17,414 nt of DNA, taken from assembly GCA_025351675.1 (NCBI GenBank), contig JANXVK010000011.1:1-17414 (forward strand). The letters are read 5' to 3'. The number at the start of each line of letters is the position of its first letter. The first letter of the stretch is position 1. Position numbers and translations under genes: made by a program. Origin of the DNA: Rhizobacter sp. Its GTDB lineage: Bacteria > Pseudomonadota > Gammaproteobacteria > Burkholderiales > Burkholderiaceae_C. This document shows positions 1 through 7,866 of the stretch, piece after piece. Under the pieces are notes generated by a model. It was not told the origin of the DNA, searched no databases, and saw only the letters and a list, made by a program, of their open reading frames with translations.

Positions 1-2036
1 TCGCGCGCCCACGCGATCATCGCCGGCGTCGGCATCGAGCCGCCTTCGGACACGACTTCGAGCTCCGAGCTCTCGTGCCCCGACAGGTCGTGCACCATCG
101 ACTCGTCGATCTCGCGGCCCTCGGCCTCGGGCAGCAACTCTTCGAGCGTCTCGAGCCGCGCCATCAACTCCTCGAGCCGCTCGTGCGGGATCGCCGCCGT
201 CTTCGCGGTGAACGCGGCGGCGAGCGAGTTGTTCAGGCTCCGGATGTGCTCCTCCTGCTTCTCGGCGGGCACGCCGGCGTGGTCCATGCCGTCGCGCAGC
301 GTCTTCAGCAGCGGGGGCAGGCGGCGGATCACCTCGGCGCGTTCTTCGCGCGAGACCTTCGCGCCGGCCGACCAAATCAGGTCGGTGGCGGCACGCTTCA
401 TGTCTTTGGTGGCGTCACTCTGATTGCCGTGCTTGACCGCCGCCATCGCCAGCACATCGGCCCACACCTGGAACAGGAACTCGCGCACGCCCTCCTGCAC
501 CGGCACCTCGTTGAGCATCTTGCGCAACTCGATCGTGTACTGGATCGCCAGCGTCTCGCGCTGCTCAACCTGCTGCGCCAGCGACACGCCCTTGCGCGAG
601 GCTTCGTTCTCGTTCTTGAAATAGTGCTCGAGGAATTTCTCGAACTCGACCAGCACCGTCTGGAATACGCGCCGGCCGGTGTCCGGGTAGGCCTCGACGA
701 CCTGAACGACGCGCTTGATCTCTTTCTCCAGCACATCGCCGACGGCGCGACTGGTCGCATCGAAGCCCATCACGCACGAGCCCATGCGGTCGATCAGCCG
801 GCGCGCCGGGTGATCGATGGTCGCGAAGAAGTCCGGTTCGCTGACGGCCACGCGCAACACCGGCATCTGCAGTCGCGCGAACCAGACGCGCACGGCCGTC
901 GGGATGCGCTCTTCGGTCAGGATGCTCTGGAACAGCAGCGCGACGATCTCGATCGTGGCGCGCTCGACCGGCGTGGTCGCGGCTTGCTTCAGCGCCTGCT
1001 TGCGCTGGTTCAGCTCTTCGAGCAATGCGGGCGCACTGACTTGCCCGCCGGCGATCGTGCGTGCGTGCTCGGCCGATGCGAGCCGATTCGCGATGCCGCG
1101 CTGCGCGTCGTTGATCGCGGTCTTCAGGCGCGGCGCCGTCATCACCGGCCGCTCCTGCTGCGTCACGCCGAAGCCCGGCAGTTGCCGGCCGATCAGGCGA
1201 TTCAAGCGCCCGAGCACGGCCTCGGCGTGGTCGGCACCACGCGCCAAGCCGCCGGCACGGGTCATCATGCGGGTCTCTTCGCCGACACCGTCGGCGCGGC
1301 GGCTTTCTGCGCCGCCACCACCGCCGCCCGCACCGCCGGAGCCCGAGTGGATGAAGCCGCTGCCGTGGGCGTTCTGCGAGCGCCGGATGAACGGCCGCAG
1401 GTCGATCTCGGGCAGCACGTTGCGCTCCAGCAGGAAGCGGTTCGTCTCGTGGTAGCCCTCTTCGGCGAAGTGCGCGAACTCCGCGTGCAACACGGCCTGC
1501 AGCTGGCGCCACGTGTCCAAATCCAGCCCGGCAGCGCGCCACGACGCCGTGATGATGCGGGCGAACACATGCGGCCGCAGCACGTCGTTGGTGTCGAGTT
1601 CGTCGCGGCGTTCGAGTGCGTTCATGCGCGAACGCAGATCGGTGAACTCCCACGACGAGCGGTCCATCATCGACAGCGCCAGCTTGGAGCTGACGATCTC
1701 GTGCTCGATGGTCTCGTCGTCGACCAGGCTCAGCTTCGCGCTGCGCGTGGACGAGAGCGGCAGGTCACCCGGATGCGTAGCGGACACGATGCCCGACTGG
1801 CGCGCACCGCTAAGCATCGAAGTCATGCCCTGCAGCCAGTAAGGCGCAGCCTTTTGCAGACCGGGCAGCAACTCGCGACGCTTTGCCGCGACACTCGGCT
1901 CGGCCACTTGGCTGACCAGCAATCGCGCACCCCGATCGACCGCCTGCGCGACGTTCGGCAGACCGGAGAGCAACCCCTCCACGTAGGAGCGCCGTGCCTG
2001 TTGGGCCAATGCCGTCGGGTTGGCGGGAGTCGGCAT
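1..2036 (-). CDS. DUF1631 family protein, C-terminus off the window
   Basis: The minus-strand frame from ATG at 2036 stays open for 678 codons to the left edge, so the stop is missing. The product begins MPTPANPTALAQQARRSYVE and is a long, mostly helical, charged protein with no signal peptide or membrane segment. A Gly/Ser-rich linker (FIHSGSGGAGGGGG) interrupts it near residue 235. It contains stretches I associate with DUF1631, such as DLDTWRQLQAVLHAEF and FFATIDHPARRLIDRMG. This is a proteobacterial family of unknown function, sometimes mislabelled thymidine phosphorylase. It starts 39 bp after the secF stop on the same strand, so it may be the last gene of the yajC-secDF operon. The ribosome site is weak: AGGA about 13 nt before ATG. 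The long plus-strand open frame across this stretch is antisense to it. The family call is from memory of the sequence type; the reading frame is certain. Confidence 0.85.
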   Translation of the reverse strand, partial: MPTPANPTALAQQARRSYVEGLLSGLPNVAQAVDRGARLLVSQVAEPSVAAKRRELLPGLQKAAPYWLQGMTSMLSGARQSGIVSATHPGDLPLSSTRSAKLSLVDDETIEHEIVSSKLALSMMDRSSWEFTDLRSRMNALERRDELDTNDVLRPHVFARIITASWRAAGLDLDTWRQLQAVLHAEFAHFAEEGYHETNRFLLERNVLPEIDLRPFIRRSQNAHGSGFIHSGSGGAGGGGGGAESRRADGVGEETRMMTRAGGLARGADHAEAVLGRLNRLIGRQLPGFGVTQQERPVMTAPRLKTAINDAQRGIANRLASAEHARTIAGGQVSAPALLEELNQRKQALKQAATTPVERATIEIVALLFQSILTEERIPTAVRVWFARLQMPVLRVAVSEPDFFATIDHPARRLIDRMGSCVMGFDATSRAVGDVLEKEIKRVVQVVEAYPDTGRRVFQTVLVEFEKFLEHYFKNENEASRKGVSLAQQVEQRETLAIQYTIELRKMLNEVPVQEGVREFLFQVWADVLAMAAVKHGNQSDATKDMKRAATDLIWSAGAKVSREERAEVIRRLPPLLKTLRDGMDHAGVPAEKQEEHIRSLNNSLAAAFTAKTAAIPHERLEELMARLETLEELLPEAEGREIDESMVHDLSGHESSELEVVSEGGSMPTPAMIAWAR

Positions 2037-2075
2037 GTGTGAGAGTCGGATCCTGAGGAAAATCAGCGCTTGACT

Positions 2076-3140
2076 CTACACCACCGCCCCGGCGTTCGGG
2101 TCGTCGGGATCGGTCTCCTTGACCGGTCCGGTCTTGATCAGGTCTTCGCGTTTCACGCCCAGCCACATCGCGATCGCCGCGGCCACGAACACCGACGAAT
2201 AGATGCCGAAGCAAATGCCGATCGTCAGCGCGATCGCGAAGCCGTGCAGCGTTGGCCCGCCAAAGATCAGCATCGACAACACCATCATCTGGGTGCTGCC
2301 GTGCGTGATGATCGTGCGGCTCATCGTGCTGGTGATCGCGTGGTCGATGACCTCGTGCGTGTTCATCTTGCGATAGCGCCGGAAGGCCTCGCGAATCCGG
2401 TCGAAGATCACGACCGATTCGTTCACCGAGTAGCCGAGCACCGCGAGCACCGCGGCCAGCACCGTGAGGTTGAACTCCCACTGAAAGAACGCGAAGAAGC
2501 CGAGGATGATGATCACGTCGTGCAGGTTCGCGATGATCGCCGCGACCGCGTACTTCCACTCGAAGCGGATCGCGAGGTAGACCATGATGCCGACGATGAC
2601 CGCGAGCAGCGCGTAGGCGCCGTTCACTGCCAGCTCGCGCCCGACCTGCGGGCCGACATACTCGACGCTGCGCTGCTGCACCGGCTCCGCCGCCGCACCC
2701 GCGGCCCCGGCCCCGGCCGCGGTGGTGGCCGAACACACCGGCCGGTCGACGACCTCGCCCTTCTCGGTCGTCATCTGCTTGACGCTGACCGTGCCGCTCT
2801 CGGCCTTGCACAGCGTATCGAAGACCGCCGCCGCGACCACGCTCTGCTTGGTCGCTTGGTTCGCCGGCAGGCGGATGATCACGTCGCGCGAGCTGCCGAA
2901 GTTCTGCACCTGCGACTCGCCGAAGTTCAGCTTGTCGATGCTGGTGCGGATCTTCTCGACATCCGCAGTCTGCGCGTAGCTCGCCTGCGTGACGATGCCG
3001 CCGGTGAACTCGATCGAGAAGTGCAGCCCGCGCGTCGCGAGAAAGAAGACGGCCAGCACGAAGGTGACGGCCGAGACGATATTGAAAACCAGCGCATGCC
3101 GCATGAACGGGATGTCGCGCCGGATTCTGAAGAACTCCAT
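2076..3140 (-). CDS. secF: Protein translocase subunit SecF
   Basis: SecF is an inner-membrane RND-type subunit that works with SecD and YajC on the SecYEG channel, using the proton-motive force to complete export. The product is 354 aa. A first membrane segment lies at about 17-36, followed by the family motif FSIEFTGG (41-48). A periplasmic domain contains QNFGSSRDVIIRLP (79-92). VEYVGPQVG (159-167) leads into five further helices, with LGYSVNESVVIFDRIRE at 235-251. ATG at 3140 has AAGGA six bases upstream in the secD-secF gap. Compared with remembered E. coli SecF (323 aa), the periplasmic domain carries roughly 35 extra residues (about 112-155), including an Ala/Gly run at 141-151 and two cysteines, C111 and C136. 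It lies 34 bp after secD. Confidence 0.97.
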   Translation of the reverse strand: MEFFRIRRDIPFMRHALVFNIVSAVTFVLAVFFLATRGLHFSIEFTGGIVTQASYAQTADVEKIRTSIDKLNFGESQVQNFGSSRDVIIRLPANQATKQSVVAAAVFDTLCKAESGTVSVKQMTTEKGEVVDRPVCSATTAAGAGAAGAAAEPVQQRSVEYVGPQVGRELAVNGAYALLAVIVGIMVYLAIRFEWKYAVAAIIANLHDVIIILGFFAFFQWEFNLTVLAAVLAVLGYSVNESVVIFDRIREAFRRYRKMNTHEVIDHAITSTMSRTIITHGSTQMMVLSMLIFGGPTLHGFAIALTIGICFGIYSSVFVAAAIAMWLGVKREDLIKTGPVKETDPDDPNAGAVV

Positions 3141-3174
3141 GATGCTTCCTTGTCAGTCGTGGGTTCGTCGGGAA

Positions 3175-5052
3175 TCAGGCTTTGGCTGCGGGCACGTCGG
3201 CCGGCGGCTTCCAGACCTGACCGATGGCCACGCTCTTCAACTTCTTCTGGCGGCCGTACCAGAGGTTCACCAAGCCGCGCGAGAACACCACCGACGAGAA
3301 CATCGAGGTCACGATGCCCAGGCAGTGCACGACCGCGAAGCCTCGGATCGGACCCGAGCCGAACGCGAGCAGCGCCAGGCCGGCGATCAGGGTCGTCACG
3401 TTCGAGTCGAGAATCGTCGCCCAGGCGCGCTCGTAGCCCTCGTTGATCGCGACCTGCGGCGACTTGCCGGCGCGCAGCTCCTCGCGGATGCGCTCGTTGA
3501 TCAGCACGTTCGAGTCGATCGCCATGCCCAGCGTCAGCGCGATCGCGGCGATGCCCGGCAGCGAGAGCGTCGCCTGCAGCATCGACAGCAGCGCCAGCAG
3601 CAGCAGCAGGTTGAAGCCCAGCGCCAGCGTCGAGACGATGCCGAAGAACTGGTAGTAGATGCACATGAACAGCGCGATCGCGGCGAAGCCGAACAGCACG
3701 CTGTGGAAGCCCTTGGCGATGTTGTCGGCGCCCAGGCTCGGACCGATCGTCTTCTCTTCGATGATGTCCATCGGCGCGGCCAGTGAGCCGGCGCGCAGCA
3801 GCAGCGCGGTGTCGTTGGCCTCGCCCGCGGTCATGCGGCCGGAGATCTGGAAGTTCGAACCGAGTTCGCTGCGGATCACCGGCGCGGTCACGACCTCGCC
3901 CTTGCCCTTCTCGAACAGCAGGATCGCCAAGCGCTTGCCGACGTTGTCGCGCGAGGTGTCCTTCATGATGCGCGCGCCCTTCGCGTCCAGCGCAAGGTTC
4001 ACGACCGGCTCGTGGGTCTGGCCGTCGAAGCCGGGTTGCGCATCGGTCAGGTTGTCGCCGGTCACCACGACCTGGCGCTTGACGATCAGCGGGCTGCCGT
4101 CGCGGTCGGTGAAGCGTTCGGTGCCGAACGGCACCGGGCCGGAGCCTGTCGCGGCGGCGATCGCTTCGGCGCTGTCGTCGACCATGCGCAGCTCGAGCGT
4201 CGCGGTCCGGCCGATGATGTCCTTCGCCTTCGCGGTGTCCTGCACGCCCGGCAGTTGCACGACGACGCGGTCGGCGCCCTGTTGCTGGATCACCGGCTCG
4301 GCCACGCCGAGTTCGTTGACCCGGTTGTGCAGCGTCGTGATGTTCTGCGCGATCGCGGTATCTTGAACGCGCTTGCTGGCCTCGGGTTTCAGGCTGCCGC
4401 TCAGCTTGATGTCGGTGCCGTCTTGTGCCTCGACCCATTGCAGGTCGGGCAGGAGGTCGGTCATCAGGTTGCGCGCGGCGGTGAGCGTTTCGCGGTCGCG
4501 AAAGCGCACGTCGACGCTGTTGCCGTCGCGCGTGACGCCGGCGTGGCGCAGGTTCTTGTCGCGCAGCATCGCGCGGATGTCGCCGGTCAGCGCCTCGGCC
4601 TTCTTGGTCAGCGCCGACTTCATGTCGACCTGCATCAGGAAGTAGACGCCGCCGCGCAGGTCGAGGCCGAGGAACATCGGCAGCGCATGCAGCTTGGTCA
4701 GCCAAGCCGGCGAGCGCGATAACAGGTTCAGCGCGACGATGTAGCTCGGGTTCGCCGGGTCGGGGTTGAGCGCGACGTTGATCGCGTCCTTCGCCTTGCG
4801 TTGGGCGTCGAGGTCGTCGAAGCGCGCTTTGACCGAGTTGCCCTCGAACTGCACGAAATCGGGTTTCAGCGCGGCCTTGGCCAGGATCTCCTGGACGCGC
4901 GGCGCCATCGAAGCGTCGAGCTTTAGCGTGGCCTTGCCGCTGCTGACCTGAACGGCCGGCGCTTCACCGAACACATTCGGCAGCGTGTAGACCAGGCCGA
5001 CCAACAGCGCGATCACGAGCAGCGCGTATTTCCAGGCGGGGTAGCGATTCAT
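3175..5052 (-). CDS. secD: Protein translocase subunit SecD
   Basis: SecD is the larger partner of SecF in the Sec auxiliary complex. Its periplasmic domain moves with proton flow to pull substrates out of the channel. The product is 625 aa, a usual length for the family. An N-terminal membrane segment lies at about 9-25. The motif FLGLDLRGGVYFLMQVD starts at 127 and opens the large periplasmic domain. The C-terminal half has five hydrophobic helices from GFHSVLFGFAAIALFMCIYY onward, and the conserved GMAIDSNVLINERIREE in helix 4, which holds the proton-path Asp. ATG at 5052 has AAGGA about eight bases upstream. It lies between yajC (90-bp gap) and secF (34-bp gap), the standard order. Confidence 0.98.
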   Translation of the reverse strand: MNRYPAWKYALLVIALLVGLVYTLPNVFGEAPAVQVSSGKATLKLDASMAPRVQEILAKAALKPDFVQFEGNSVKARFDDLDAQRKAKDAINVALNPDPANPSYIVALNLLSRSPAWLTKLHALPMFLGLDLRGGVYFLMQVDMKSALTKKAEALTGDIRAMLRDKNLRHAGVTRDGNSVDVRFRDRETLTAARNLMTDLLPDLQWVEAQDGTDIKLSGSLKPEASKRVQDTAIAQNITTLHNRVNELGVAEPVIQQQGADRVVVQLPGVQDTAKAKDIIGRTATLELRMVDDSAEAIAAATGSGPVPFGTERFTDRDGSPLIVKRQVVVTGDNLTDAQPGFDGQTHEPVVNLALDAKGARIMKDTSRDNVGKRLAILLFEKGKGEVVTAPVIRSELGSNFQISGRMTAGEANDTALLLRAGSLAAPMDIIEEKTIGPSLGADNIAKGFHSVLFGFAAIALFMCIYYQFFGIVSTLALGFNLLLLLALLSMLQATLSLPGIAAIALTLGMAIDSNVLINERIREELRAGKSPQVAINEGYERAWATILDSNVTTLIAGLALLAFGSGPIRGFAVVHCLGIVTSMFSSVVFSRGLVNLWYGRQKKLKSVAIGQVWKPPADVPAAKA

Positions 5053-5142
5053 CGAGAGGTTCCTTCAGCGGCGCGTGGGCCGGAACGGCGAGCGGCTCGA
5101 CACGCCGCGAAGGCGAGCGAGCCGCGAACGCGCGCAACGCAT

Positions 5143-5475
5143 TTACTTGGCGGCGACGGTGCCCTTCGGCAGCACCTGCACGACCGCGCCGCGCTGCACT
5201 TGGATCTCGACGCCGTTGGCGATCTCGACCGTCAGGTAGCTCTCGCCGATCTTCGCGATCTTGCCCAGCATGCCGCCGGTCGTGACGACCTCGTCGCCCT
5301 TGGCGAGCGCCTCGATCATCGCCTTGGCTTCTTTCTGGCGCTTCATCTGCGGGCGGATCATCACGAAGTACAGCACCACGAACATCAGCACCAGCGGCAG
5401 CATGCTGCCAAGGCTGCCGAACGGTGAATCGGTGGCGGCGGGCGCGGCTTGAGCGAAGGCTTCGGAAATGAACAC
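5143..5475 (-). CDS. yajC: Preprotein translocase subunit YajC
   Basis: YajC is a small single-span inner-membrane accessory of SecDF. The product is 110 aa. A short N-terminal stretch (MFISEAFAQAAPAA) precedes one membrane helix at about 24-42, which ends in the family signature YFVMIRPQMKRQKE. A compact cytoplasmic domain (GDEVVTTGGMLGKIAKI, then VEIANGVEIQVQRGAV) follows. The start is GTG at 5475, chosen because AGAGGA lies eight bases upstream and because the N-terminus then matches the family layout. It is the first gene of the yajC-secD-secF run. The usual upstream neighbours queA and tgt are absent here and replaced by a metallophosphoesterase. Confidence 0.96.
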   Translation of the reverse strand: MFISEAFAQAAPAATDSPFGSLGSMLPLVLMFVVLYFVMIRPQMKRQKEAKAMIEALAKGDEVVTTGGMLGKIAKIGESYLTVEIANGVEIQVQRGAVVQVLPKGTVAAK

Positions 5476-5583
5476 GTGGGAATCCTCTTTTGGAGCCCGG
5501 CAAAACGCCGGAAGCGAAACCCGTCGATTGTAAGACGCGGGCTCAGTGGGTGAACAAATGCCCTGACAACCACTGCTGGCGGG

Positions 5584-6729
<1,146 letters not shown>

Positions 6730-7188
6730 CGGCGGGAGTGAGTCGACCGCATGTGGTTCCGATCCGCTCGCGCGCAAGGGCCGGTGCGCCCCGCGCGTTG
6801 CGGCAGGCGCATCACCCGCGCGGCCACGGCGTGCACACCATGTCGGGCGACGCCACCGACGAAACCACACGCCGGGTCGATCGGGCACGCGCGCTGGGGC
6901 GGCACTTCGAGGCCTGCCCGAGCAGCAACATCCGCACCGGCGGTTCGGATCGCTGGCCGAGCATCCGATCCGCGCGATGGTCGCGGCCGGCCTCTCTCGC
7001 GGCACTGGCCATCGCCATGCCGACCTGCGGTCGGTGTCACTCCCCCCCGAAACGCGGGTGTGCCGACGACACACAAGTGTTACTCGGCTCCCTAGAATGG
7101 CTCGTCGGCGGAATTTTCTCCGGCACAGCATGATCGCCCCGATGTGGGTCGCATCGCGCCGAGCTCGTCAACAATCGGGATCAACACC
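6730..7188. other. 459-bp intergenic stretch, no recognised gene
   Basis: This lies between the divergent metallophosphoesterase and PEP-CTERM genes. Open frames exist on both strands, as expected at this GC content, but their products are Arg/Pro-rich with no family resemblance or ribosome site. The right end, about 7050-7190, should contain the PEP-CTERM promoter. Confidence 0.5.
7058..7098 (+). promoter_or_regulatory. Possible promoter region for the PEP-CTERM gene
   Basis: TAGAAT at 7093-7098 is a good -10 hexamer match about 90 bp before the start codon. No convincing -35 lies 16-18 bp upstream. A small inverted repeat, GTGTG at 7058-7062 and CACAC at 7070-7074, sits there instead and could be an activator site. 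This is weak and based on pattern alone. Confidence 0.25.
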
Positions 7189-7860
7189 ATGTTTGCAAAA
7201 CGCGTACGGGCCGTCTCCATCGGCACAGCAATCTCTGTTCTCGGCGTTTTCGCCGGAGTTGGCTCGGCGCAAGCTGCGGTCTACAACGGCAGCTGGGATC
7301 CCGCTTACGGCGGCATCTTCCCGGAGCTGGGCTGGAAAGCCTCGGCAACCTTTAACGTCCCGACGTCGTGCCTCACTCAACCGAACGGCACTTACGACGA
7401 TGCCGGAAACTGCGCGGGCTTTTCGGTCCTCAGTGCGAGTGTTGCCTTCTACAACATCGCCGATACGAGCACGATCCTCCAGTCGTTCGTTCTTGGCACC
7501 ACGGTAGATATCAGCGGTCTCGTCATCGACGGCGGCCAACTCGTCGGCATCAACACCGGCTACTTCTCCCCGGTTGTGCCGAGCGGTGACTGGGCCTTGA
7601 TCGCCGGCAACGGCACCTACGCCTTCAGCCTCTACCTGTATGGCGGCACGCTCGCGCAGCTCGTCTACACGAACCCGACGACCGACACGCCAGTGTGCCG
7701 TCAGGCCAGTCCCTACGTGTGCGATTACTCGGCCAATGCCGCTAGGGGCACAATCACGCCGGCGGTGCCCGAGCCGGAGACCTATGCACTGATGCTCGCC
7801 GGACTCGGCGCCCTCGGGTGGGTCGCCCGTCGGCGCAGCCAGCAGGTGGCGACGATCTGA
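7189..7860 (+). CDS. PEP-CTERM sorting domain protein, secreted
   Basis: This exported protein of unknown function is 223 aa. It has a Sec signal peptide (MFAKRVRAVSIGTAISVLGV, with a probable AQA|AVYNG cleavage near residue 31). The Gly/Ser/Tyr-rich body carries four cysteines. The C-terminal PEP-CTERM tripartite tail is VPEPETYALMLAGLGALGW followed by VARRR. In the established model this tail is recognised by an exosortase of the EpsH/XrtA type in bacteria that make exopolysaccharide. No exosortase is in the window. The start is the ATG at 7189, since it gives a normal signal peptide; a GTG 45 bp upstream would add an unlikely leader. It is convergent with the ATPase gene, with six bases between stops. 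Confidence 0.92.
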   Translation: MFAKRVRAVSIGTAISVLGVFAGVGSAQAAVYNGSWDPAYGGIFPELGWKASATFNVPTSCLTQPNGTYDDAGNCAGFSVLSASVAFYNIADTSTILQSFVLGTTVDISGLVIDGGQLVGINTGYFSPVVPSGDWALIAGNGTYAFSLYLYGGTLAQLVYTNPTTDTPVCRQASPYVCDYSANAARGTITPAVPEPETYALMLAGLGALGWVARRRSQQVATI

Positions 7861-7866
7861 GCCCGT

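Noticed and set aside
75..2042. 655-codon plus-strand open frame
   Set aside because: It is antisense to the DUF1631 gene, rich in Arg/His/Gln/Leu with no family motifs. Such shadow frames are usual at this GC content. The minus frame has recognisable protein sequence and follows secF.
2070..4722. Long plus-strand frames and an out-of-frame minus frame (2927-4705) over secF and secD
   Set aside because: They are shadows of secF and secD; the products are Arg/Asp/His-rich with no motif.
6738..7133. 131-codon plus-strand frame before the PEP-CTERM gene
   Set aside because: No ribosome site, arginine-rich product, no resemblance to a known family, and several overlapping rival frames.
7093..7190. 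Sigma-54 promoter for the PEP-CTERM gene
   Set aside because: CCGGCACAGCATGATCGC near 7110 does not keep the GG-N10-GC spacing.
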